Source: Clostridia bacterium (lineage in GTDB: Bacteria > Bacillota > Clostridia > Oscillospirales > CAG-272). From it: a stretch of 32,273 nt of DNA. The notes beneath the pieces are model-generated. The model saw nothing but the letters and a program-made list of their open reading frames with translations. It made no database searches and was not told where the DNA came from. A program made the position numbers and the translations under genes. Below, one piece after another: positions 24,892 through 32,273 of this stretch; position 1 is the first letter of the stretch; each line of letters starts with the position of its first letter. The stretch is from NCBI GenBank assembly GCA_017461945.1, contig JAFTSB010000066.1, positions 1 to 32,273 on the forward strand, given 5' to 3'.

Positions 24892-25611
24892 TCAGATGGC
24901 AAAGCCACCGTCCACGCCCAGGCATTGCCCGGTGATAAAGCTTGCTTGCTCGCTGGCCAAAAATACAACGGCGGCGGCCACATCCTGGGGTGTACCGATG
25001 CGGCAAAGGGGCGTCTCCTCTATCAGTGCAGCGCGGCTTTCGGCATCCAGCATCCGGTTCATTTCGGTGTCGATCACACCGGGCTCTACACAGTTGACCG
25101 TAATGCCCGAGGGGCCCAGCTCCTTGGCAAGCGCCATGGTCAATCCGCGCAATCCGGCCTTGGTGGCCGAATAGGCCACCTCGCAGGAGGCACCGGTTTT
25201 CCCCCACATAGAGCCAATATTGATGATGCGCCCCTTGGATTGAACGATCATGCCGGCCTGTACCTCACGGCATAAGCAAAAGGCTCCGGTCAGATTGGTG
25301 TCGCAGATCTGCCGCCATTCGGCATCGGTCATATCGCGGGAAAGACCGATCTTGGCCATGCCGGCATTGTTGACCAACACATCAATGGGGCCGCCCAACG
25401 CCTTAATGGCGGCCTTGGTGGCTTCACGTACCGCTGTGGGGTCACTGATATCGCAGGGGATCGCAATGGCTCCCGTTTCTCGTGCAATGGCTTCGGCGGC
25501 AGCATGGTTTTCACGGTATAAAAAAGCAACGGCATCGCCCTGCCTGGCAAAGGCGCGGACGATCGCGGCACCAATGCCGCGTGAGCCTCCGGAAATCAGC
25601 ACTCTGTTCAT
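24892..25611 (-). CDS. Short-chain dehydrogenase/reductase, FabG-like
   Basis: The 239-residue classical SDR has a GGSRGIG nucleotide-binding loop (8-14), NNAG near residue 87, a catalytic Ser in NIGSMWG, YSATK as the YxxxK pair, PG in VEPGVIDTEMN and the closing GQCLGVDGGF. Length and motifs match 3-oxoacyl-ACP reductases that reduce beta-ketoacyl-ACP with NADPH. No fatty-acid gene is adjacent, so a different carbonyl substrate is possible. It starts after AAGGAG and lies 15 bases downstream of the radical SAM gene, so it probably shares the operon promoter at 31158-31185 or internal read-through. Confidence 0.92.
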   Translation of the reverse strand: MNRVLISGGSRGIGAAIVRAFARQGDAVAFLYRENHAAAEAIARETGAIAIPCDISDPTAVREATKAAIKALGGPIDVLVNNAGMAKIGLSRDMTDAEWRQICDTNLTGAFCLCREVQAGMIVQSKGRIINIGSMWGKTGASCEVAYSATKAGLRGLTMALAKELGPSGITVNCVEPGVIDTEMNRMLDAESRAALIEETPLCRIGTPQDVAAAVVFLASEQASFITGQCLGVDGGFAI

Positions 25612-25626
25612 GATGTTCTCCTTGTG

Positions 25627-27060
25627 TTATAAGTCAATGGGCGGTCTGCGTACCTCGGCGGCGGCAAAGTCTGCCCGCAACATTTCGCCAATGGCAAAAT
25701 GGCATTGCTCGGGTGCGTGAGCCTTGGCAAAATGGGATAGATGACGGTAGAGATCCCGTTGGGAGATCTTTTGTAGTTCCAGTCCGGTCTCTTGCTTTAA
25801 ATAGGTCGCAAAAGCTTGAAAAAACGAAAACGGGGTAAAGATTTCGGGTAACAACAGCTTTAACGTGCGGTCAAAACGGCCGCTGTCGCGCAACCGCTCC
25901 ATCAGATCGGAAACGGCGTGTAGCTCCTCGATCTCCTCAAAGGAAAGGCTGTCGGTCTTTAACACCGTATAGGGGGCTTTTGCCTCAGCGATCATGCCAA
26001 ACTGCTTGGCCTCCCTCCGCAATGCCGTGCCGTGTAGCAGCTTGAGAAAGCCCAGCTGCAGTACGTCACAGCAAGCATATGCCCGGTCAAAGGATCGCGC
26101 AAAGGAGGTAAGATCCTCGTGGGGGAGCCCTGCAATCAGATCCAGATGCACGTGGCAGTTGCCGCTCTCGGTCAATCGCCTGGCGGCGTTCAGCACTTGG
26201 GCGGCATCGGTGTGCCTGGCAATGGCGGCAAGCGTCATTTCGTTGGTGGATTGCAGCCCAATCTCCAAACGGATCTTGCCTTTGGGGAACTTGGCTAAAA
26301 TTGCAAAGCTCTCCTCGTCCAGTAAGTGGGCCGCTACCTCAAAATGATAGCATTTCGTATAGGATTTGTCAAGCAATCCGCGCCAGATCGCCTTGGCGCG
26401 CTCCCGATCAAAGTTGAAGGTGCGATCCACCAGCTTCACGGTCAAGGACTTTTCAAAGGCCTCAAAGGCCAACAGGTCCGAAAGGGTATCTGCCACAGAT
26501 TTGGCACGCACTCCTGTCTCTGCCGAGGAAAGGCAAAAGGCACAGGAAAAGGGACAGCCCCGCGAGGATTCGTAATAAACCAAGCTCCCCACGTGTTCCT
26601 CCGGGCGATAATGGATGCCGGGGGCACCAAAGCCTGCATAGGGCTCTCCCACGATCACACAGGGCAGGGGCTGGCCGGCGGCGGTCAATGCTGCCGCTTT
26701 TTGAATGGCTGCCTCCCCTTCGCCGGTCAGTACGCTATCTACAAAGGGGAGGGCGGTGAAGCGCTCGGGGGCATAAGAGACCTCGGGACCGCCCAGCACA
26801 ATGCGGCAGGAGGGGCATAGCGCCTTCAGGTCTTGTGCCAGCCCTAACATCTGATCAATGTTCCAGATATAGCAGGAAAAGCCGTAAAGGTCTGCTTGCT
26901 CACGGTACAGAGCCGCCAGTACCCGATGGGTGCGATCCTTCAGGGTTGCCTCGCGGATGCTGACGGTATATTGGGTTGCCTCCAGCGCATCTCGCAGGCA
27001 ACGGATAGCCAGCGCGGTGTGCGAATGAGAGGCATTCAGCGTAAATAAATGGATCTTCAT
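25627..27060 (-). CDS. B12-binding radical SAM protein (DUF4080-like)
   Basis: The 477-residue protein starts at ATG 27060 after GAGGAAA; an ATG nine codons upstream lacks a site. The N-terminal 140 residues have a cobalamin-binding Rossmann layout (LNASHSHTALAIRCL, LYGFSCYIWNID, RIVLGGPEVSYAPE, VLTGEGE), though a DxHxxG histidine is not obvious. The radical SAM cluster is Cys169-x3-Cys173-x2-Cys176 (RGCPFSCAFC). The downstream barrel has KLVDRTFNFDRERA and LIAGLPHEDL. The C-terminal 150 residues match the DUF4080 style. Members probably modify an unidentified substrate, perhaps a methyl or sulfur transfer. It sits between the ABC exporter and SDR genes with short gaps. Confidence 0.9.
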   Translation of the reverse strand: MKIHLFTLNASHSHTALAIRCLRDALEATQYTVSIREATLKDRTHRVLAALYREQADLYGFSCYIWNIDQMLGLAQDLKALCPSCRIVLGGPEVSYAPERFTALPFVDSVLTGEGEAAIQKAAALTAAGQPLPCVIVGEPYAGFGAPGIHYRPEEHVGSLVYYESSRGCPFSCAFCLSSAETGVRAKSVADTLSDLLAFEAFEKSLTVKLVDRTFNFDRERAKAIWRGLLDKSYTKCYHFEVAAHLLDEESFAILAKFPKGKIRLEIGLQSTNEMTLAAIARHTDAAQVLNAARRLTESGNCHVHLDLIAGLPHEDLTSFARSFDRAYACCDVLQLGFLKLLHGTALRREAKQFGMIAEAKAPYTVLKTDSLSFEEIEELHAVSDLMERLRDSGRFDRTLKLLLPEIFTPFSFFQAFATYLKQETGLELQKISQRDLYRHLSHFAKAHAPEQCHFAIGEMLRADFAAAEVRRPPIDL

Positions 27061-27083
27061 AGGGTTTCCTCGCTTTGGAAAAA

Positions 27084-28931
27084 TCACGCGAACTGCGAGT
27101 TGTACAGCCCGGCATAAAAGCCGCCTGCACGCATGAGCGCATCGTGATTGCCCGATTCGATCACACGCCCGTCCTTGATCACCAGAATTACATCGGCGTT
27201 TTGAATGGTGGATAGGCGATGGGCGATCACAAAGCAGGTACGACCCCGCATCAGAGTGTGCATGGCCTCTTGAATCTGCTGCTCGGTACGGGAGTCCACG
27301 TTGGAGGTGGCTTCATCCAAAATCAGCATAGAGGAGTCTGACAGCATCGCGCGGGCAATGGTGATCAGCTGCTTTTGACCCTTGGAAATGTTCACGCCGT
27401 CATCCGATAGCACTGTGTCATAGCCCTGGGGCAGCGATTCGATATAGTCGTGAATACGGGCGGCCTTGGCGGCGGCAATGACCTCGTCCATGGTGGCGTT
27501 TTCCTTGCCATAGGTGATGTTTTCAAAAATGGTGCCGTGAAACAGCCAGGTTTCCTGCAGCACCATTGTAAAGGAGCGTCGCAGGGAAGTGCGTGTGGCG
27601 GAGCGCAGCTCGGTGCCATCCACGTAAATACAGCCATCGTTCACATCATAAAAGCGCATCAACAGATTGATAATGGTGGTTTTTCCGGCACCCGTGGGGC
27701 CGACAATGGCCACCGTCTGACCGGGATGGGCGTGGACCGAAAGATCGTGCAAAATGGTCTTTTCCGGCACGTAGCCAAACCGAACGTGGTCGAAAATGAC
27801 ATCGCCCTCCACGCCCTCCAGCATAGTGGCCTTGGGGGCATCGGCGGTCTCGGGGGCTTCGTCCATCAAGCGGAACACACGCTCTGCTGCCGCCATCGCC
27901 GATTGCAGCTCGCTCATAATATTGGCAAGCTCGTTGATGGGGCCAGCAAATTTGCGGGAGTACTGCACAAAGGAGGAAACACCGCCAAGGGAGATCACAA
28001 AAATGGGCGAGAGGGTAGGAACGGTGTTTGAAAGCATAAACAGAATGCCGCCGAACACGGTGATCATGGCAATAGAGGCGTTGTTGATAAAATTGACCGA
28101 GGGGCCGATGATGGCACCGTAATAGTCGGCCTTGTAATAGGCCTCTACGGCCTCGTCATTGCGCCGATCAAAGCGATCTACGATTACCGCTTCGCGCGAG
28201 TAGGCACGGACGGTCTTTTGGCCGGATAGCATCTCCTCGGCATAGCCGTTGAGGGCACCCAGCTTCATGGAGCGGTTTTTGAAAAGCGGCCGCACACGCT
28301 TGGTCTTATAACGGGTAAATAGCAGCGAGGCAGGCACCGTAATGGCAAACACCAGCAGCAAAATGGGGGAAATGGTGACCATCATTGCCAGGGCGCCCAC
28401 CACGGTCACGATGCTGGCGCAGATCTGCAGCAGATCGTGAGAAAGCGAGGCGTTCAGGGTGTCGATATCATAGGAGATATGGCTGATGATATCACCCGTG
28501 GCGTTGGTGTCAAAATAGCCCACGGGCAGGGTGGTCAAATGTTCAAATACCTCACGGCGCATGGTGTAAATGATCTTTTGACCAAGGCGTACCATCATCA
28601 CTGCCAGTATGTAGGACATCAAAGCGGATAGCACGTAAAAGGCCACCAACAGTGCGGAATATAAGTATACGGTGTCAAAATTTACGTTTCCGGGGCCGGC
28701 GGCAAGGGCATCGATCGCAATGCCCGAGAGCTTAGGCCCGGCCAGCGCCAGCAGATTGGAGCCCAGCATCAAAAGAAAGGCCAGAATGACCGTTGCAGGG
28801 TGCTTGAAAAGGTACTTTCCCATACGCAGCAGTACGCGGCGCTTGGTGGCGCGGCTCTGCTTTTGATCCTTGACGGTATTGTTCAGGCTACGGGAATTTC
28901 CCATGCCGCCTCCACCGCCGCCAACTCTCAT
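27084..28931 (-). CDS. ABC exporter half-transporter, subunit with intact Walker B
   Basis: The 615-residue protein has six membrane helices (about 35-320), an ATPase domain and a Gly-rich N-terminus (MRVGGGGGGMG) common in this subunit type. It carries Walker A GPTGAGKTT, Walker B MLILDEATSNVD with the catalytic Glu, and switch IAHRLST. Its own signature, however, is ISKGQKQ in place of LSGGQ. In heterodimeric exporters of the TM287/288 and BmrCD class this combination marks the subunit that supplies one active and one impaired half-site, together with the partner at 28933. Start 28931 lies one base after the partner stop; a second ATG at 28904 with a nearby GGAGG is possible. Drug or peptide efflux is the family role. 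Confidence 0.94.
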   Translation of the reverse strand: MRVGGGGGGMGNSRSLNNTVKDQKQSRATKRRVLLRMGKYLFKHPATVILAFLLMLGSNLLALAGPKLSGIAIDALAAGPGNVNFDTVYLYSALLVAFYVLSALMSYILAVMMVRLGQKIIYTMRREVFEHLTTLPVGYFDTNATGDIISHISYDIDTLNASLSHDLLQICASIVTVVGALAMMVTISPILLLVFAITVPASLLFTRYKTKRVRPLFKNRSMKLGALNGYAEEMLSGQKTVRAYSREAVIVDRFDRRNDEAVEAYYKADYYGAIIGPSVNFINNASIAMITVFGGILFMLSNTVPTLSPIFVISLGGVSSFVQYSRKFAGPINELANIMSELQSAMAAAERVFRLMDEAPETADAPKATMLEGVEGDVIFDHVRFGYVPEKTILHDLSVHAHPGQTVAIVGPTGAGKTTIINLLMRFYDVNDGCIYVDGTELRSATRTSLRRSFTMVLQETWLFHGTIFENITYGKENATMDEVIAAAKAARIHDYIESLPQGYDTVLSDDGVNISKGQKQLITIARAMLSDSSMLILDEATSNVDSRTEQQIQEAMHTLMRGRTCFVIAHRLSTIQNADVILVIKDGRVIESGNHDALMRAGGFYAGLYNSQFA

Positions 28932-28932
28932 G

Positions 28933-30657
28933 TTATTCAAGGAAGGCACCTCCCATCTGCGATTGGCTGATCTCTCGGTACGCGGGGCAGTCTTGCAGCA
29001 GCTCCTCGTGCCGGCCGGCACCGATCACGCGCCCATGATCCAGCACCAGAATGTGGTCGGCGTGCATCACCGAGCTGACGCGCTGCGCCACCACCACCGT
29101 GGTGGTGTGCATTTCCTCACGGATGGCACGGCGCAAATTGGCATCGGTGCGATAGTCCAACGCCGAGGAGGCATCGTCCAGAATCAGGATCTCCGGGTCG
29201 CCTGCCAAGGCTCTTGCAATCAGAATGCGCTGACGCTGTCCGCCCGACACGTTGGTACCCTTGGCCGTCAGCTGGTGGTCGTATCCATCGGCAAAGGCCT
29301 CGATAAAATCGGATGCCTGCGCCAAACGGGCGGCGCGGCGGATGGCCTCGTCGGAAATGTCGCGGCCAAAGCGGATATTTTCGGCCACGGTGTCGTTGCC
29401 GATAAAGTCGTTCTGCCACACGGTGCCAAACAAAGCGTGCAGCATGTTTTCGTCATAAGCCTCCACCCGTTGGCCGCCAATGCGGATCTCGCCGCTATCG
29501 GTATCATAAAAGCCCATCAACAAGCGAATAAGGGTGGATTTGCCTGCACCCGTGGCACCAATAACGCCCAAAGTGCCACCACGCGGTAGTGAAAACGAGA
29601 CGTGTGATAGGTTGTCCTTTTTTCCGTTATAAGAAAAGCACACATCCTCAAAGGAGAGAAAGGCATCCTCGTCGGGCTCCTGCGGCAGCCCGGTGCCCGT
29701 CTTTCGGGGATGGGCATTGTAGGTTTCGATCACCTCGCCAATGCGCCCTGCCGAGGCGGCGCTTTTCGTGCTTTGCACAAAAATACGGGTGATGACCGTC
29801 ATGGCGGTGGACATCAAGGTAAAGTACTGAATAAAGGCGATGATGCGACCGGGCTTGGAAAGGTCGGCATCCACAAAATGGGCGCCCAAAAAGATCACAG
29901 CCACCAGGCCAAGGTTGAGAAAAAGACTCATCAGGGGCTGGGAGAGGGCCATGGTCACACCGGCCTTTTGCTCTCTGCACACCAGCTCCCGATTGGCACC
30001 GTCAAAGCGGCGGCGCTCATAATCCTCACGGGAAAGGGCCTTGATCACACGGATGCCTTGGCAGTCCTCGCGCACCACGCGCACCATACCGTCCACGGCT
30101 TGCTGGGTTTTGGTATACAGGGGCATACCGCGCTTGGTGATGAAAAAGACCGATAGACTCAATACGGGCAGCACCGCTACCATGATCAGCGCCAAACGGA
30201 AATCCAACACCATCGTAATGGCAATACCGCCCAGCAGCAAAATGGGGGCGCGGACACCGATGCGCTGCATCATACCAATGAAATGATGCACGTTATAGGT
30301 GTCAGAGGTCAGGCGGGATTCCAACGACGGAATGGTAAAGCGATCGGTCTCGCGGGCGGTCAGATGCATGGTGGCGTGAAAGAGGTCGTGGCGGATCTGG
30401 CGAGAGGCCTCCCGTGCCACCTTGGCCGCATTGCGGTTGGCGATTACATTGCCCATAAAGGCGCCAAAGGCGCAGGCGATCATTGCCACACCCCATTTGA
30501 TAATGGGGGCGACCTCGCCCAAGGGAACCACGCTATCCAGTATGTAACTTAAAATATAAGGCAGTGCCAGCTCCAACAGTGTGGCCAGTACCTTAATGGT
30601 CATACCAAAGGCGATAGAGCCCACCAACGGGCGCAGATAGCGAAAGATCAATTTCAC
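28933..30657 (-). CDS. ABC exporter half-transporter, subunit with degenerate site
   Basis: The 574-residue protein has six membrane helices (about 10-290) and an ATPase domain. Walker A is GATGAGKST (367-375) and the signature is intact (NVSGGQRQR, 469-477). Walker B reads LILDD with Asp495 in place of catalytic Glu, and the switch residue is Gln525 (VVAQRVSS) in place of His. It therefore forms the degenerate site with the ISKGQ signature of its partner, while its good signature completes the active site. The start is GTG 30657, overlapping the MarR stop (GTGA) and preceded by GGAGGTGA. It is co-transcribed with marR and the partner gene. The substrate is probably a toxic or signalling compound. 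Confidence 0.94.
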   Translation of the reverse strand: MKLIFRYLRPLVGSIAFGMTIKVLATLLELALPYILSYILDSVVPLGEVAPIIKWGVAMIACAFGAFMGNVIANRNAAKVAREASRQIRHDLFHATMHLTARETDRFTIPSLESRLTSDTYNVHHFIGMMQRIGVRAPILLLGGIAITMVLDFRLALIMVAVLPVLSLSVFFITKRGMPLYTKTQQAVDGMVRVVREDCQGIRVIKALSREDYERRRFDGANRELVCREQKAGVTMALSQPLMSLFLNLGLVAVIFLGAHFVDADLSKPGRIIAFIQYFTLMSTAMTVITRIFVQSTKSAASAGRIGEVIETYNAHPRKTGTGLPQEPDEDAFLSFEDVCFSYNGKKDNLSHVSFSLPRGGTLGVIGATGAGKSTLIRLLMGFYDTDSGEIRIGGQRVEAYDENMLHALFGTVWQNDFIGNDTVAENIRFGRDISDEAIRRAARLAQASDFIEAFADGYDHQLTAKGTNVSGGQRQRILIARALAGDPEILILDDASSALDYRTDANLRRAIREEMHTTTVVVAQRVSSVMHADHILVLDHGRVIGAGRHEELLQDCPAYREISQSQMGGAFLE

Positions 30658-31091
30658 AAAATCTCACCTCCGTTTGCGTGTTTTTTTGCATTTTGCAGGG
30701 CTTTTTCCAGCAATGCCTCAAATTGCGCGGTCTCGGCATCGGTAAAGCCGTCGGTCAGCGCCGCACGCCATTCCTGCCCCACCTCGCGCAAAAATGGGAG
30801 CAGCGCATTGGCCTTGTCGGTGGGATGCACCAACAGCACGCGCCGATCTTCGGGGTCGGGGGTACGGGTCAGAAAGCCCTCGGACTCCAGATGGGTCAAA
30901 TGACGGGTGACGCTGCTCTTGTTCACGAATAGTGCCTTGGCCAGCGTTTCCTGCGACACACCGGGATGGCGGCAAATATAAAATAGATAAAAATAGTTAT
31001 ACGGGCCCACCCCCGTGCCCTCTAAACGGTCGCCGCGAAAAACCGTGCCGCAGCGCCATATGGCATTCAGGGAATGATTGAGTGAAGGCAT
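30654..31091 (-). CDS. MarR-family transcriptional regulator
   Basis: The 145-residue winged-helix protein has the central DNA-binding segment GVSQETLAKALFVNKSSVTRHLTHLESEGFLTR (44-76) and the wing PDPEDRRVLLVHPT (78-91). Flanking helices serve dimerisation, the length is normal for MarR, and the start follows AAAGGAG. It overlaps the ABC exporter start by GTGA, so it heads the operon and probably represses its own promoter. Two palindromes at 31117-31145 lie between the promoter and the start codon and are the obvious operators. Release by an exported compound would be the usual logic, but the ligand is not known. Confidence 0.95.
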   Translation of the reverse strand: MPSLNHSLNAIWRCGTVFRGDRLEGTGVGPYNYFYLFYICRHPGVSQETLAKALFVNKSSVTRHLTHLESEGFLTRTPDPEDRRVLLVHPTDKANALLPFLREVGQEWRAALTDGFTDAETAQFEALLEKALQNAKKHANGGEIL

Positions 31092-31116
31092 AGGATACTC
31101 CTTTCTCCATACAAAG

Positions 31117-31145
31117 GTTGCAGCTGCAACTGTTGCATGTGCAAC
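31117..31145 (-). promoter_or_regulatory. Two tandem MarR operator candidates
   Basis: GTTGCAGCTGCAAC (31117-31130) is a perfect 14-bp palindrome, and GTTGCATGTGCAAC (31132-31145) has the same GTTGCA/TGCAAC arms. Centres are 15 bases apart. They lie just downstream of the predicted transcription start, so bound dimers would block elongation or initiation. Confidence 0.75.
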
Positions 31146-31157
31146 TAATTCGTTTTT

Positions 31158-31185
31158 ATTATAACATATCTGCTATGGATGTCAA
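31158..31185 (-). promoter_or_regulatory. Promoter of the marR-ABC operon
   Basis: On the minus strand a full-consensus TTGACA (31185-31180) and TATAAT (31163-31158) are separated by 16 bases. Such a strong promoter with operators downstream fits a repressed, inducible unit. Confidence 0.85.
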
Positions 31186-31215
31186 TAGAAACCGGAGATT
31201 TTCTTGGGGCTGTGA

Positions 31216-31243
31216 CATATTTTGTGAAGCGCTCTCATATATA
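31216..31243 (+). promoter_or_regulatory. Sigma-E-like sporulation promoter of spoIIIAH
   Basis: CATATT (31216-31221) and CATATATA (31236-31243) are separated by 14 bases, close to the sigma-E pattern known in Bacillus (ATATT, 13-15 bases, CATACAAT). No TTGACA/TATAAT pair was seen on this strand here. The match is imperfect in the last -10 bases. Confidence 0.5.
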
Positions 31244-31287
31244 GGAATAAGCAAGGCCGTAAGGCCCATACAAAAGGAGGAAATCAA

Positions 31288-31857
31288 ATGGAAAACCAAC
31301 TGGAAATGAGAGAAGCGGAAAAGCCCCGTCGCAAGCTGCCCAAGATCGGGCGCAGACCCATCATCATTGCTTGTGCCATGCTGTTGATTGCCGCGGCTGT
31401 TGTGCTGAACGTGGTGCTGTTTTCGGGAGATGACGGTGTAGTCAATCCCGGCGATACCCCCACGGGTGATTCGGTGGCCGATGGTGAGGGAGATACCACT
31501 GTTGCTACCGGTGATGGTTATTTTTCTGCCACACAGGTCAGTCGCCAGCGTGCCCGTGACGAGGCGTTGGAGGTGTTGCAGAGCGTGGTAGATAGCGAGA
31601 GCGCTGACGAGGCCACTAAGACCGAGGCACTGCTGGAGATCTCGGAGCTGGCCCGCGCCATGGAGGCCGAGGCTAATATCGAGACCTTGATCATGGCCAA
31701 GGGCTTTGCCCAGTGCGTGGCTGTGATCAACGGTGATACCTGCTCGGTGGTGGTCAGCGGCGGCGAGCTGCAGCAGAATCAGATCTCTCAGATCAACGAG
31801 ATCGTTTACGAGCAGACCGGCATCGCCCCTGCCAATATTCGCATTGTGACGAAATAA
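31288..31857 (+). CDS. spoIIIAH: SpoIIIAH-like sporulation channel protein
   Basis: The 189-residue protein begins after AAAGGAGG. A short basic N-terminus (RRKLPKIGRRP) and one helix at about 23-45 are followed by a linker of charged and Gly/Thr residues (about 47-75). The C-terminal domain (78-189) has the YscJ/FliF-like fold pattern of SpoIIIAH, with RARDEALEVLQSVVDSES, MEAEANIETLIMAKGF, CSVVVSGGELQ and NEIVYEQTGIAPANIRIV. In spore formers SpoIIIAH in the mother-cell membrane meets SpoIIQ from the forespore to form the feeding tube. It usually closes the spoIIIA operon; here it stands alone with its own promoter and terminator. The length is a little below the Bacillus protein. Confidence 0.9.
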   Translation: MENQLEMREAEKPRRKLPKIGRRPIIIACAMLLIAAAVVLNVVLFSGDDGVVNPGDTPTGDSVADGEGDTTVATGDGYFSATQVSRQRARDEALEVLQSVVDSESADEATKTEALLEISELARAMEAEANIETLIMAKGFAQCVAVINGDTCSVVVSGGELQQNQISQINEIVYEQTGIAPANIRIVTK

Positions 31858-31866
31858 TGGTAACCG

Positions 31867-31903
31867 AAAAAGGCGGAGAACGAAATGCGTTCTCCGCCTT
31901 TTT
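31867..31903. terminator. Bidirectional terminator after spoIIIAH
   Basis: AAAAAGGCGGAGAACG (31867-31882) pairs perfectly with CGTTCTCCGCCTTTTT (31888-31903). The flanking A and T runs allow use from both sides, ending spoIIIAH and any leftward transcript from 32232. Confidence 0.92.
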
Positions 31904-32054
31904 TGCCATAACACAAGCCTTTCCTTGCGTGGCTATGTGTGACACCGACATGGTGGCCACGGATAAAAGCCTCACAAATTGATACAAGCAATGCAGCTGT
32001 ACGATAGGGGACACCGCTCGTTATCTGCGACACGATTAACCCCATGCAATATTC

Positions 32055-32067
32055 CACAGTTACTGTG
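32055..32067. repeat. CACAGT-T-ACTGTG palindrome
   Basis: A perfect 13-base odd dyad lies just after the small ORF stop on the minus strand. Between here and 31904 no gene with a ribosome binding site was found on either strand. Confidence 0.4.
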
Positions 32068-32077
32068 AAGGTAACGC

Positions 32078-32194
32078 TTAAAGATGCAGGCCGTCATGAT
32101 CCTTTCTGTACGCCGTTTCAAGCAATTGGCAGATCACATTGGGCCCGATGATGGTAGTGGGCGGCTGTTGATGGTCAAAGTGTTCATAACTCAT
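32078..32194 (-). CDS. Small 38-residue protein, function unknown
   Basis: ATG 32194 to TAA 32080-32078 encodes a hydrophilic peptide (begins MSYEHFDHQQ, then PPTTIIGPNVICQLLETAYR, ends DGLHL). Support comes from AGGAG nine bases before the ATG and a consensus promoter at 32227-32255. No signal peptide, membrane helix or known motif is visible. The following 170 bases stay without a gene until the terminator at 31903, giving a transcript of about 350 bases. It could be a genuine small protein or regulatory peptide, the start of a frameshifted gene, or a chance ORF inside a small RNA. No homology could be tested. Confidence 0.5.
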   Translation of the reverse strand: MSYEHFDHQQPPTTIIGPNVICQLLETAYRKDHDGLHL

Positions 32195-32226
32195 TTTATA
32201 AAGCTCCTGCAATATACTCCTATATG

Positions 32227-32255
32227 ATTATATACTCAAAAAATACAATTGTCAA
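32227..32255 (-). promoter_or_regulatory. Consensus promoter of the small ORF
   Basis: On the minus strand TTGACA (32255-32250) and TATAAT (32232-32227) are both exact and separated by 17 bases. The predicted start leaves about 25 bases to the ATG at 32194. Confidence 0.85.
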
Positions 32256-32273
32256 TGAGATATATATTTTTTA

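Noticed and set aside
31806-32057. Minus frame of 83 codons beyond the small ORF
   Set aside because: It crosses the bidirectional terminator and the end of spoIIIAH and starts with GTG without a site. A frameshift link to the 38-residue ORF was considered, but no recognisable domain emerged.
1-32273. CRISPR array, insertion sequence, prophage or integrase
   Set aside because: No regularly spaced repeats, transposase motifs, terminal inverted repeats or phage structural genes were found on either strand.

Overview
The window looks like a chromosomal segment of an anaerobic, spore-forming-lineage Bacillota (Clostridia, probably a gut Oscillospirales/Christensenellales-type organism). The basis is a SpoIIIAH-type sporulation protein, AGGAGG-type ribosome binding sites, near-consensus TTGACA/TATAAT promoters, many A/T-flanked hairpin terminators, lipoprotein and LTD-type surface proteins, and GH39/GH42 glycosidases. 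The lineage is inferred from protein character; no database search was possible.

Layout. (1) 1-3440, visibly more AT-rich than the rest: a carbohydrate-use cluster with the end of a membrane permease, a degenerate SGNH-fold protein, a LacI regulator, and a divergent GH39 glycosidase. (2) 3441-4424: a 5'-truncated HAD hydrolase relic and tRNA-Arg(ACG) with its own promoter and terminator. (3) 4497-7030, minus: GH42 beta-galactosidase translationally coupled to shikimate kinase. (4) 7258-8544: a lipoprotein with a HEH/Cys-rich N-terminus and a repetitive acidic tail. (5) 8893-14467: a four-gene Gld-like ABC operon (ATPase, ABC-2 permease, GldG-like protein, DUF4340-like protein). (6) 14508-17978, minus: a fused ATPase-FtsX/MacB-type permease with a very large extracytoplasmic domain. 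(7) 18138-21272, minus: YgiQ-type radical SAM protein, dUTPase and Maf pyrophosphatase. (8) 21533-24769: a surface protein with two lamin-tail-like repeats and a C-terminal membrane anchor. (9) 24892-31091, minus: a MarR-controlled heterodimeric ABC exporter followed by a B12-binding radical SAM protein and an SDR. (10) 31288-31857: spoIIIAH with a sigma-E-like promoter. (11) The right edge: a 38-residue ORF behind a consensus promoter.

How the genes may work together: LacI probably controls the GH39 cluster. MarR probably controls the exporter through two tandem palindromes. dUTPase and Maf form a nucleotide-sanitation pair. The Gld-like operon is the best candidate for a poorly understood multi-component envelope system. 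No CRISPR array, transposase, integrase or phage gene was seen, and no clearly undescribed defence-type system could be supported.
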